From Opitutaceae bacterium (GTDB taxonomy: Bacteria > Verrucomicrobiota > Verrucomicrobiia > Opitutales > Opitutaceae), in contig JACSRI010000106.1 in the NCBI GenBank assembly GCA_014879845.1, forward strand, positions 1 through 64,000: a stretch of DNA of 64,000 nt, in the 5' to 3' direction. Position 1 is the first letter of the stretch; each line of letters opens with the position of its first letter. Made by a program: the position numbers and the translations under genes. Positions 25,530-33,967 of the stretch are shown piece by piece. The notes below the pieces were generated by a model. It saw only the letters and a list, made by a program, of their open reading frames with translations. It did no database searches and was not told the DNA's origin.

Positions 25530-26684
25530 ATGAATTCCGGGTCGCGAATTAGACGCCAGCCTCTGCTGATCACGGGGATTGTGGCAGTTTGTTGCCTCTG
25601 CAGCGGCGTGGCGATCTCGCGTCTGTTTAGGTGGAGCAACCACAGCCGACCGTTGGTTGTGGAGCGCACCGTTGCTGGGCCCGCGCAATCGGACCTGCTT
25701 TCGACCGGCGAAGCTGGTGACACGGCCGATCACATACATGGTTCTTCCGAAGCGCCTTGGGACGCTCACCTTCAGCCTGCGAGCGAAACCGATGGCGAGG
25801 TCCTCGCCACGCTGGCGGACGCGATTGCGGACCGCGAACTGGCCGCCGTGCTGCAAACGATGTCGCTGGCCGAGCTTCAGACAGAGTTTGGGCGCCGATT
25901 GTTTGATCGCTGGGTGGCGGTGGATCCGCGGGCTGCGACGCTGTGGGCGTGGAAGTGGAGCGACCGGACCATTCGCGAGGAACTGCTTCGCCTGGCGGTC
26001 GCGCGATGGGCGGAGGACGATCTAGCCGCTGCCGCGGCATGGGCCGAATCGCTTGCGCCCGAACTCGAGAGTCGTGAAGCCGCTCTGGCTATTGTGGGGT
26101 GGAGCGCGCACGAAGCACGGCCACAAGATGCCTTGCGGCTCGCTATGCATCTGGGTGACGAGAATCCCACGCTGGTTGCACTCGCCTCGGCCGCGGCAGC
26201 TTCTTGGGCGAACGTCGATCCCCTCGCGGCGTCAACCTGGGTTCACGGGCTGCCAGCGAATGAATTTCGCGACCGGCTGGCAGATGCTGTTGCGCGGTCA
26301 TGGGCGCTGTCGGACGCACAAGCCGCTCTGCGCTTCTTGTTCGAGAGCCTGCCCATTGGCGATACCCAAGTTCAGGCGGCCATTGAAATCGTGCAGCGGG
26401 CCGGGGCGTCTGCTTCGGGCCTTGTCGCGGCGATTCCCGAGAATGCGTTGCGTCACGAGGATCTCCGCTTCGTTGTTTCGCTTTGGAGCGCGAGCGATCC
26501 GACTGGGGCCGGCGATTGGCTGAACTCGCTCGAGTTGGGGCCAATACGCGACGAAGGTGTGGCTGCTCACGCGCGCGTCCTCGCAGGTCGCGGCGACCCC
26601 ACAGCGCGAGCGTGGGTGGAGAGTGTCGGGAACCCAACTCTGCGGGACCTAACGATGGAGTATGTCAGGGCACAATTGCGATGA
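25530..26684 (+). CDS. Membrane-anchored W/DP-repeat protein of unknown function
   Basis: The 384-residue protein has an N-terminal membrane segment (PLLITGIVAVCCLCSGVAIS, residues 11-30). A low-complexity linker follows, then seven or eight helical repeats of about 32 residues from residue 118 to 370. Repeat landmarks are Trp at 128, 160, 191, 226, 258 and 319 and DP-x-A-A-x-x-W patterns such as VDPRAATLWAW and SDPTGAGDWL. This is a TPR/HEAT-like solenoid of a kind common in Verrucomicrobia. The preferred start is the ATG at 25530. The gene is translationally coupled (ATGA) to the GH9 gene, so a scaffold or sensor role for that enzyme is possible, but no function is known. Confidence 0.75.
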   Translation: MNSGSRIRRQPLLITGIVAVCCLCSGVAISRLFRWSNHSRPLVVERTVAGPAQSDLLSTGEAGDTADHIHGSSEAPWDAHLQPASETDGEVLATLADAIADRELAAVLQTMSLAELQTEFGRRLFDRWVAVDPRAATLWAWKWSDRTIREELLRLAVARWAEDDLAAAAAWAESLAPELESREAALAIVGWSAHEARPQDALRLAMHLGDENPTLVALASAAAASWANVDPLAASTWVHGLPANEFRDRLADAVARSWALSDAQAALRFLFESLPIGDTQVQAAIEIVQRAGASASGLVAAIPENALRHEDLRFVVSLWSASDPTGAGDWLNSLELGPIRDEGVAAHARVLAGRGDPTARAWVESVGNPTLRDLTMEYVRAQLR

Positions 26685-29551
26685 TTCACGCGCCTTTGCT
26701 CCTCCTCCCGACGTATCGGCGGCTTATAGCGCTGGCCGCGTTGTTTTCCGCGGTCGTCAACTCTCCGGTTCACGCGGATGAATCGCTCGCGTTTCCGCTG
26801 AAGCTCTCGGAAGCCTCGGAAGAGGGCTCCGCTCGTCAGCGCTGGCTGGACAAGCCGGTGCAGCGCAGCGTGCCGATCGACGAGGTGGAGAGTCTCGCCG
26901 GCTGGGAGACGCGAGGTGTGGGAAAGATCGAACTCATCGCCGAGCGCGCCCGGTTCGGCAAGCATGCGCTGCGTTTTTCCGCGCCGATGTGGAATCGCGA
27001 ATTCTTCGAACACCGTACCGGTCCCAAGTTGTTCGGTACGACCGGCGGCGCGACTCAAGCCGTCCGGCTCTTCGCCCAGCCGCAGGACTGGTCCGCGTTC
27101 AACCGCCTTTCTGTGTGGATCTACGTCCACGACACCGGTCGGCGCACGTACAATGTCAGCCTCCTATTCACCTGCCTCGGCGTGCCGGAACGGACCACCG
27201 AGCCGTTCGCCGCGTTCAACGCCAACAGTCTGAAGCCTGGAGCGTGGCATCGCATCGTCTGGGAGATCCCGTACCTTAAGCGCGATCGGGTCACCGAGTT
27301 CATCGTGCATATCGAAACGTCGGGCTATGATTCGGACGCCCGCGGCGATCTGGTCGTCGATGTCGATCAGATCGAACTCCAGCAGGTCGAGGCCGATAAA
27401 TGGCAGGGGTGGGCGATCGAGCGTGATCGTATCGCGCTTTCTCAGATCGGTTATGCGCCGCACGCGCGAAAGGTGGCACTAATGAACCCTAATGAGGAGG
27501 CACGTTTCGAGGTGGTCGACGCGGAAACTGGAGAGTCGGTGCTCATCCGCCCGATCTCGACGACGGCAGTCAAGAAGACCGGTCGTTTTGCTGCGCTTGA
27601 TTTTTCCGACCTGCGAAAGCCGGGCGCGTACTTCCTCCGAGCCGGGTCGATCCGCTCGGACGCATTCGCGGTCGCGGACAGCTTTTGGCGGCCCGCTCTC
27701 ATCAAGGCGTTGAACTTCTTTTACTGCGAGCGCTGCGGTGTGGACATCGCGGGTGTTCACAATGCCTGCCACCACGATCTAACAGCCGAGGACGGGGGAG
27801 AAACGAAACCCATCTTCGGGGGCTGGCACGACGCCGCCGATTTTTCACAACTCACCGGCAACACGGCTGAGGCCGCCTACGCCATGCTCGAAATGGCGGG
27901 GCAGCTTCGCCTGCGCGATACCGATCACGAATTGCGGCAACGAATCGAGGAGGAATGTCGCGTCGGCCTCGACTGGCTGCGCAAGACGATCTTCGCGAGC
28001 GGCAAGCGGGTGCATTTCGTGGAGATCCGACACTTCAGCGACGGCGTGCCGAAAACCGGCGACGAGCGCAAGGGTACCGTCGGGCCGCACGCCCAGTTAA
28101 ACTTCATATGCGCTGCGACTCTGGCAAGGGCAGCGTCCTATTTCCAGCCGATCGATCCCGATTACGCGCAGGTCCTGCGCGAAACTGCGTTGCGCGATTG
28201 GCAATCCGGTGTGAGCACGAGTCCGGACCCCCGCACGGTGGCCCTCACCGAACTGTCATGGTCCGTTCTCGCTGGCATCCAGCTTGAGCGCCTCACCGGA
28301 GACCCGGCCTTCCGGACCGCGGCGGTTGAACGGGCGCACTATGCGATCGAATGTCAGGAGCGGACGTTCCCGGAAGGCGTGCCGTTGACGGGCTACTTCT
28401 ACAGCAAACCCGACCGGCAGCGGATTTCGCAGCCGGACCACATGTGCCACGACGAAGCGGCCTTGCTGGCGTTCGCCGCGCTCTGTTCTTCGTATCCGAG
28501 TCACCCTGACTGGATGCGCTGGTATTCGGCCGCAGCCATCTACGCCGAGTTCTTTCTCTCGCGGGGGGCGGACTACATGGCGCCGTTTCAATACCTGCCC
28601 AATGGAGTCTATCGGAAGAGCGATATCACCGCCCTTTCTGACGAGAAGGACCGTATCGACCAGCTTGAGCAATTGGAAGCCGGCACGCGGCTGACCGATG
28701 GCTACTACCTGCGCGCCCTTCCCATCTGGACATCTCCGTGGGCGCGAGGTGGCACTGGCATCCAGATGTCACGTACGGTCGCGCTGAGCGCGGCGGCGGG
28801 CCTCGCGAACGATCTGGGCGCCCAACAACTGGCGCGCTGGCAGATCGAGTGGGTTTTCGGGAGGAACCCGTTCACGACAAGTTTCATGTACGGAGTAGGC
28901 CACTACCAACCGATGCACAGCCACCGCCAGGGCGAGCTGATCGGGTCGCTTCCGGTCGGCATCGACTGCATGGGCGGCGACGAACCCTTTTGGCCCGGCG
29001 GCACGAACCACACCAACAAGGAGATTTGGGTCGTGCCGGTGGCCCGCTTCATCTGGAGCATGGCATCGCTGGCGCTTCCTGCGTACATCGAGGGAAGCAG
29101 CGAACGAACGTTGACTTTCATAGACAAAGCCGGCGGCCACGCAACCGCAGTCGATCCCGACGCCACAGGCCATTTTCGATGCAGTTTGCCGGCTGGAGAA
29201 TACGTGGTGCGCGCTGGCGATGACGAGTGGGAGACGCCCCTTGTTTCGGGTCGAAACTACCGATTCGACATGCGTGCGGGATGCGGGTGGAAGGCGCGCC
29301 TTTCTGTCTCGGGTGGGGACGGCTCTGGCAAAACACGGCGCCTGCAATTAAGCGTGACCGGGCGCGGAAGGCATTCGATCAGTCTTCATTTTTTCAACGC
29401 GCGATGCGACCAAGCCAGGCGCGAGATCACACTTGAGAGTGAGTCCACAGTTGAGTGGGAGATCGAGGTCATCGACCCGGCGCAACCTTGGGTGGCGGTC
29501 GTGATTCCCGAGGGAAACGCCGACCTGCGCCTTTCGGCCATCGGAAAGTAG
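26681..29551 (+). CDS. Secreted GH9-family endoglucanase-like protein
   Basis: The 956-residue protein has a signal peptide (residues 1-32) and a beta-sandwich carbohydrate-binding-like region (about 45-240). A CelD_N Ig-like domain follows (about 247-335, starting IALSQIGYAPHARKVAL), then a GH9 (alpha/alpha)6 domain (335-800) and a terminal beta domain. GGWHDAADFSQLTGNTAEAA is the GH9 water-binding Asp motif, normally DAGD and here DAAD. VFGRNPFTTSFMYGVG and NHTNKEIWVVP contain the C-terminal signatures with the catalytic Glu. GH9 enzymes invert beta-1,4-glucan or related linkages; substrates vary in this phylum. It overlaps the repeat-protein gene by 4 bp. Confidence 0.85.
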   Translation: MIHAPLLLLPTYRRLIALAALFSAVVNSPVHADESLAFPLKLSEASEEGSARQRWLDKPVQRSVPIDEVESLAGWETRGVGKIELIAERARFGKHALRFSAPMWNREFFEHRTGPKLFGTTGGATQAVRLFAQPQDWSAFNRLSVWIYVHDTGRRTYNVSLLFTCLGVPERTTEPFAAFNANSLKPGAWHRIVWEIPYLKRDRVTEFIVHIETSGYDSDARGDLVVDVDQIELQQVEADKWQGWAIERDRIALSQIGYAPHARKVALMNPNEEARFEVVDAETGESVLIRPISTTAVKKTGRFAALDFSDLRKPGAYFLRAGSIRSDAFAVADSFWRPALIKALNFFYCERCGVDIAGVHNACHHDLTAEDGGETKPIFGGWHDAADFSQLTGNTAEAAYAMLEMAGQLRLRDTDHELRQRIEEECRVGLDWLRKTIFASGKRVHFVEIRHFSDGVPKTGDERKGTVGPHAQLNFICAATLARAASYFQPIDPDYAQVLRETALRDWQSGVSTSPDPRTVALTELSWSVLAGIQLERLTGDPAFRTAAVERAHYAIECQERTFPEGVPLTGYFYSKPDRQRISQPDHMCHDEAALLAFAALCSSYPSHPDWMRWYSAAAIYAEFFLSRGADYMAPFQYLPNGVYRKSDITALSDEKDRIDQLEQLEAGTRLTDGYYLRALPIWTSPWARGGTGIQMSRTVALSAAAGLANDLGAQQLARWQIEWVFGRNPFTTSFMYGVGHYQPMHSHRQGELIGSLPVGIDCMGGDEPFWPGGTNHTNKEIWVVPVARFIWSMASLALPAYIEGSSERTLTFIDKAGGHATAVDPDATGHFRCSLPAGEYVVRAGDDEWETPLVSGRNYRFDMRAGCGWKARLSVSGGDGSGKTRRLQLSVTGRGRHSISLHFFNARCDQARREITLESESTVEWEIEVIDPAQPWVAVVIPEGNADLRLSAIGK

Positions 29552-29560
29552 CCTGACTCT

Positions 29561-29582
29561 GTCGCCGCTTTTTTGCGGAGAC
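29561..29582 (+). terminator. Hairpin with T6 loop after GH9 gene
   Basis: GTC-G-CCGC, a TTTTTT loop and GCGG-A-GAC form an 8-bp stem with one mismatch, 9 bp after the GH9 stop codon. The T tract is in the loop rather than after the stem, so it is not a textbook intrinsic terminator. It separates the GH9 operon from the next promoter module. Confidence 0.4.
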
Positions 29583-29602
29583 CAAGGCCACGACGCCGGT
29601 TG

Positions 29603-29647
29603 CTACACGTTCGTGTTATGGCTGGCGTTTCGATCGAATGCTAGTCT
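29603..29647 (+). promoter_or_regulatory. Dyad promoter module, copy 2 (upstream of 29701 hydrolase)
   Basis: CTACACGTTCGTGTTATGGC (29603-29622) contains a clean ACACG/CGTGT dyad. The hexamer TAGTCT begins 19 nt later at 29642. The expected transcript would start near 29654, giving a leader of about 47 nt before the ATG at 29701. This is the shortest leader of the five copies. Confidence 0.65.
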
Positions 29648-29700
29648 GGGCAACTCCAGATCCGCCGCCCGATCCAAGCAGGCGCGGCGGCACGAACTTC

Positions 29701-31191
29701 ATGACTACCCCATTTCGCTATTTTCAGTCGTCCACCGTGGCGCTGCTGGTCGCCTGTGCGTCAACAGCGAGCGCGGAATCGATCGCGATCGATTTTGGCA
29801 AGCAAACGACGGAAAGCTCATATCTGCTTTTCGGTGGGTGTTCGCCGAATCCGGATCACGCCGCGGTTTGGGACACGCTCGCGGCGGCGGGCATCACGAT
29901 ACTGCGCTTCGACGTGAAACTCGGCGTCTGGCCGGACCCGAAGGATATTACGCTCGAAGCCTACAAGGCCGCCATCGGGATCAAGGCCAGCGTCGCCGAT
30001 ATCAATAGCTGGCACTGGGACTGGTCGCGCTTCGAGCGTACGCTTGCGATCTGCGAGGCACGTGGAATCGAGACGATGAGCATACTCAACTACTGTCCCA
30101 AGTGGTTGAGTTACTCCGGGGACTCGCAGTCTCCCCCGAGGGATTTCGCAGTGTGGGAGGACATCGTTCAGCAGATCGTTCGTCGCTACGAGGGAAGAAT
30201 CGATTTCTGGGAAATCTGGAACGAGCCCAACGGCCCGAGTTTCATGAACCTTGAGGGCAGCCCGTATCCTAAAGACAAAGATGGAATGCTGGCTGCGTAC
30301 ATCGACATCTGTCGCCACACGATCGACGCGGTCCGCAAGTCGGGCGTGAAAGCTCGTCTTGGCGGGCCGGCGCTCGCGACGTGGAACTCTGCTCCCTTCT
30401 TCGACAAGTTTCTCGCTCATTCCGACGTGGTCGAGAATCTGGAGTTCCTTTCCCACCACATCTATTTCCACGCGCCGATTGCGAATCGCTGCCTGCCGCC
30501 GGCCATCTACGAGATGGAAAGGAAGAACCTCGTGGGTCCGCTGCCGCTGTACATCACCGAGTGGAACGCCAAGTCGAGCGTGGACTCGACGCAATTTGAG
30601 TTAAAGAACAGTCCCGCCGCCGTCGGTTGGGCGGGGAAGGCCTTTGTCTTATTTTTGCAGTGGGGAGTGCGCGGTGCGACCTTCTACAACTTCCACGAGG
30701 GTCGAGAACTCGATGATCGTTATGGTGGCGCCTACGTCGTGGTCGACGGGCGTCCGAAACTGTTCCGTTTCGTCAAGGTCTTCCACCTGCTATCGAAGGT
30801 GCTTGGTCTCGGCGATCCCAAGGGCGAGATCAAGGTCTTCGACAGCCGGGTGGCGGGCTTGGCGGACGAGATGACGCTTGAGCCGCACGCGCTTGATTCA
30901 CTCTACGCGGTGGGCTGCGTGAATGCCCAGGACACGCCAGTCGTCATCGTCGCCAATTCATCGGATGTTGAGCGCGTTGCAGACATCGCTATCGCAAACT
31001 TGGCGGACGCCTCTTATCAGGTGAGGGCTTTCGTGGTGCGGCCCGATCACACTCCGGAGGAGGCGATCGTTCCAACGCCGCTTTTTGAGCGCACAGTCGT
31101 CGCGAAGGCCGGGCAGCTTCTCCTCCAGTTTCCCGTGGGGGCACACAGCGTGATCGGGCTGCGCATCGAACGTGCCGCCTCCGGATTGTGA
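29701..31191 (+). CDS. Secreted clan GH-A (GH39-like) glycoside hydrolase
   Basis: The 496-residue protein has a signal peptide (STVALLVACASTASA) and a catalytic barrel with SWHWDWSRFERTLAICEARG, an acid/base Glu in WEIWNEPNG (about residue 174) and a nucleophile Glu in LYITEWNAKS (about 284). A C-terminal beta domain follows (about 400-496). The pattern resembles GH39 beta-xylosidases and related enzymes. The ATG at 29701 was chosen over the open frame from 29638 because it starts the signal peptide and lies downstream of the promoter module. It is probably periplasmic or secreted. Confidence 0.82.
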   Translation: MTTPFRYFQSSTVALLVACASTASAESIAIDFGKQTTESSYLLFGGCSPNPDHAAVWDTLAAAGITILRFDVKLGVWPDPKDITLEAYKAAIGIKASVADINSWHWDWSRFERTLAICEARGIETMSILNYCPKWLSYSGDSQSPPRDFAVWEDIVQQIVRRYEGRIDFWEIWNEPNGPSFMNLEGSPYPKDKDGMLAAYIDICRHTIDAVRKSGVKARLGGPALATWNSAPFFDKFLAHSDVVENLEFLSHHIYFHAPIANRCLPPAIYEMERKNLVGPLPLYITEWNAKSSVDSTQFELKNSPAAVGWAGKAFVLFLQWGVRGATFYNFHEGRELDDRYGGAYVVVDGRPKLFRFVKVFHLLSKVLGLGDPKGEIKVFDSRVAGLADEMTLEPHALDSLYAVGCVNAQDTPVVIVANSSDVERVADIAIANLADASYQVRAFVVRPDHTPEEAIVPTPLFERTVVAKAGQLLLQFPVGAHSVIGLRIERAASGL

Positions 31192-31231
31192 GAGGCCGGG
31201 GATGAAAGGCAGTCTCTTTCAGGAGAATCGC

Positions 31232-32641
31232 ATGGCCGACCAAGAGACCTGTTCTATCGGTGGTGATCTCGCTTGCGTTCCCGCGTTGAACGCGCGGCTG
31301 GGACCGGGATGCGTTCTGACGGGCGCCGAGGATGTGATTCCGTATGGATTCGATGCCACGGCAGCCCTCAAGCAACGCCCGGGAGCGGTCGTTTTTCCAA
31401 AGACGACGTCGGAGGTGGTGGACATTGTCGAAATTGCGCGACGCCACCGCACACCGATTATTACGCGCGGATCTGGGACTGGGTTGAGCGGCGGCAGTGT
31501 GCCAGTTGAGAACTCGATCGTGATGTGTCTGCTCGGAATGAATCGCATTCTGGAGCTGGATACACGCAATCTCACCCTGCTCGTCGAGGCCGGTGTCGTG
31601 ACGCAGGATATCTTCAATCAGGCGGACGCAGCGGGGCTGCTCTACCCTCCCGATCCGAGTTCGATGAAGGTCAGCACCATCGGAGGCAATGTTGCCGAGA
31701 ACTCCGGCGGATTGCGCGGACTCAAATATGGCGTCACGCGCGACTACGTGATGGGCCTCGAAGTCGTGCTGGCCGACGGCTCTGTCTGCTGGCTAGGCAA
31801 CAAGTGCGTGAAGGATGTCGCCGGCTACAACCTGCGCGACCTGTTCATCGGCAGTGAAGGAACACTGGGGATCATCACGAAGGTGCTGCTCAAGCTCCTT
31901 CCGAAACCTGCGGCGCGCCGCACGCTGCTCGCCACGTTCGGGCGGATGGACGCCGCGGCGGAGACAGTATCGGCGATCATCGAGGCAAAGATCATCCCCT
32001 GCACGCTCGAGTTTCTCGATCGGAAAACCATTCATTGCGTCGAAGATTATGCCCGCGTCGGGCTGCCGCTCGATGCCGAAGCACTGCTCTTGATCGAGAG
32101 TGACGGCCACCCGGCGGCGGTGGAGGACGATGTCACGCGGATCGCCGCGCTCGCGCGTCGGCATGGAGCGATCGAAGTGAATTGTGCTCGCGATGCCGTC
32201 GAGGCCGCCCAATTGGCCACCGCCCGTCGCAGCGCCTTCTCCGCACTCGCGCGGTTGAAACCGACGACAATTCTCGAGGATGCGACGGTGCCACGGAGCG
32301 AACTCGCCAACATGATTCGCTCCATTCAGGAGGTGGCGCAACGCCATGGCCTCGATGTGGCCACATTTGGGCATTTCGGCGACGGCAACCTTCATCCCAC
32401 GTTTCTCACCAACGAGCGAGATGCCGACGAGATGCGTCGAGTGGAGCTGGCGATGGGCGAGATCTTCGAGAGGGCGTGCGAATTCGGTGGCACCATCACC
32501 GGGGAGCACGGAGTCGGTTTGGCGAAGAAACCGTTTTTGCGACGCCAGCTCGGAAACGCGAGTTACGCGTTATTGAAGGCGATCAAGCGCACGCTCGACC
32601 CCGACGGACTGCTCAATCCCGGAAAGGTGGTCGACGCATGA
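31232..32641 (+). CDS. FAD-linked oxidase, GlcD/D-lactate dehydrogenase type
   Basis: The 469-residue protein has the PCMH FAD-binding fold: RTPIITRGSGTGLSGGSVP, PPDPSSMKVSTIGGNVAENSG and DLFIGSEGTLGIIT. The C-terminal cap contains FGHFGDGNLHPTF and GEHGVGLAKKPFL. The start at 31232 is set by AGGAG at 31221-31225, six nt upstream; an earlier ATG at 31202 lacks such a site. Its stop overlaps the start of the Fe-S partner gene. Enzymes of this type oxidise glycolate, D-lactate or other 2-hydroxy acids at the membrane. A role in clearing lactate or glycolate made from deoxy-sugar breakdown fits the locus. Confidence 0.88.
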   Translation: MADQETCSIGGDLACVPALNARLGPGCVLTGAEDVIPYGFDATAALKQRPGAVVFPKTTSEVVDIVEIARRHRTPIITRGSGTGLSGGSVPVENSIVMCLLGMNRILELDTRNLTLLVEAGVVTQDIFNQADAAGLLYPPDPSSMKVSTIGGNVAENSGGLRGLKYGVTRDYVMGLEVVLADGSVCWLGNKCVKDVAGYNLRDLFIGSEGTLGIITKVLLKLLPKPAARRTLLATFGRMDAAAETVSAIIEAKIIPCTLEFLDRKTIHCVEDYARVGLPLDAEALLLIESDGHPAAVEDDVTRIAALARRHGAIEVNCARDAVEAAQLATARRSAFSALARLKPTTILEDATVPRSELANMIRSIQEVAQRHGLDVATFGHFGDGNLHPTFLTNERDADEMRRVELAMGEIFERACEFGGTITGEHGVGLAKKPFLRRQLGNASYALLKAIKRTLDPDGLLNPGKVVDA

Positions 32642-33966
32642 GTCCGCTCGCACTCCTGCAAGCGTTGGACTATTCGGTTCTGCAACAGTGCATGCATTGC
32701 GGCATGTGCCTGCCAGTGTGTCCTACTTACGCGGAGACAGGCAAGGAGCGAAACTCCCCGCGTGGACGCATCGCACTGATGCGCGCGGTGGCCGATGGGG
32801 ATCTCTCCACGACCCGGGCGTTCGCGGATGAAATGAGTTATTGCCTGGGCTGCCTTGCCTGCACGAGCGCGTGCCCCGCCGGAGTGGATTACGCGCACCT
32901 TCTTGAAATCGCGCGGACCCATGTGGAGGAGAGTGCAGTCAACGCCACGCGCACGCGCAACCTTGTGCGTCGGCTCACGATGCGGTGGCTCTTCACGCGC
33001 CCGGGCGTGCTGCGAATGGCGGGCAGGCTGCTGTGGTTCTGGCAGCGAAGCGGGCTGGACACGCTGTCGCGTCGCTTCTGGCTCACCCATCTGCTGCCGC
33101 GCCGCCTGCGCGAACTTGAACCAAACACTCCGCGGATTCAGTGGCGGTTCTCCGACGAACTCATCGCTCGCAATGAGCCGGCCGTCGGGAAAACGCGCCA
33201 TCGCGTAGCGATGCTCACCGGATGCGTGCAGGACCTCGTGTTTTCCGATGTCAATAGGGCGACGGTCGATGTGCTGCGTGAAAACGGCTGTGAGGTATTC
33301 ACGCCGCGTCGACAGCACTGCTGTGGCTCGCTGCACGCCCACAACGGCGACCTCGAAACTGCGAGGTTCCTGGCGCGACGCCAGTTGGATGCCATCGATC
33401 CGACCAAGTACGACGCGATCATCTCCAATGCGGGCGGGTGTGGGTCGCACCTGAAGCACTACAACCGGCTCCTCGCGGACGATCCGGATTACGCGGGCCG
33501 GGCCGAAGTTTGGTCGCGGAAACTGCGCGACATCTTGGAATGGCTGGTCGAGATCGGATTCCGCGAGCCACGGAATGATGCCGGGGGCGTCCTGCCCGTG
33601 ACGTATCACGAGGCCTGCCACCTGTGCCACGGTCAGAAAGTCTCGGCGCAGCCGCGCGAGATTCTGCGGTCTATCCCGGGAATCGAGCTGGTCGAACTCA
33701 AGGAAGCGACTTGGTGCTGCGGCAGCGCCGGCATCTATACGATAACGCAGCCGGATACGGCCGCGCGATTGCAGCAGCGCAAGCTGGAGCATCTTCGCGC
33801 GAGTGGTGCCGGGGTTGTCGCAACGGCTAATCCGGGCTGCCATCTGCACATTCAGAACGGCTTTCGCGCCGCAGATGGCCGCGCGCCCCGTGTTGTGCAT
33901 CCGGTGGTCTTGCTGGCTGAAGCGTACCGGGCCGAGCGCGATAGCGTATCGCGACAATCGAACTGA
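32638..33966 (+). CDS. Fe-S oxidoreductase subunit, GlcF type
   Basis: The 442-residue protein has two 4Fe-4S motifs near the N-terminus (CMHCGMCLPVCP and CLGCLACTSACP). It also has two CCG domains with HCCGSLHAHNGD and WCCGSAGIYT. This is the composition of GlcF and related subunits that take electrons from a GlcD-like flavoprotein and pass them to the respiratory chain. It overlaps the GlcD-like gene by 4 bp. No GlcE gene is present beside them, so the pair is a two-subunit form, as seen for several D-lactate dehydrogenases. Confidence 0.88.
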   Translation: MSPLALLQALDYSVLQQCMHCGMCLPVCPTYAETGKERNSPRGRIALMRAVADGDLSTTRAFADEMSYCLGCLACTSACPAGVDYAHLLEIARTHVEESAVNATRTRNLVRRLTMRWLFTRPGVLRMAGRLLWFWQRSGLDTLSRRFWLTHLLPRRLRELEPNTPRIQWRFSDELIARNEPAVGKTRHRVAMLTGCVQDLVFSDVNRATVDVLRENGCEVFTPRRQHCCGSLHAHNGDLETARFLARRQLDAIDPTKYDAIISNAGGCGSHLKHYNRLLADDPDYAGRAEVWSRKLRDILEWLVEIGFREPRNDAGGVLPVTYHEACHLCHGQKVSAQPREILRSIPGIELVELKEATWCCGSAGIYTITQPDTAARLQQRKLEHLRASGAGVVATANPGCHLHIQNGFRAADGRAPRVVHPVVLLAEAYRAERDSVSRQSN

Positions 33967-33967
33967 C

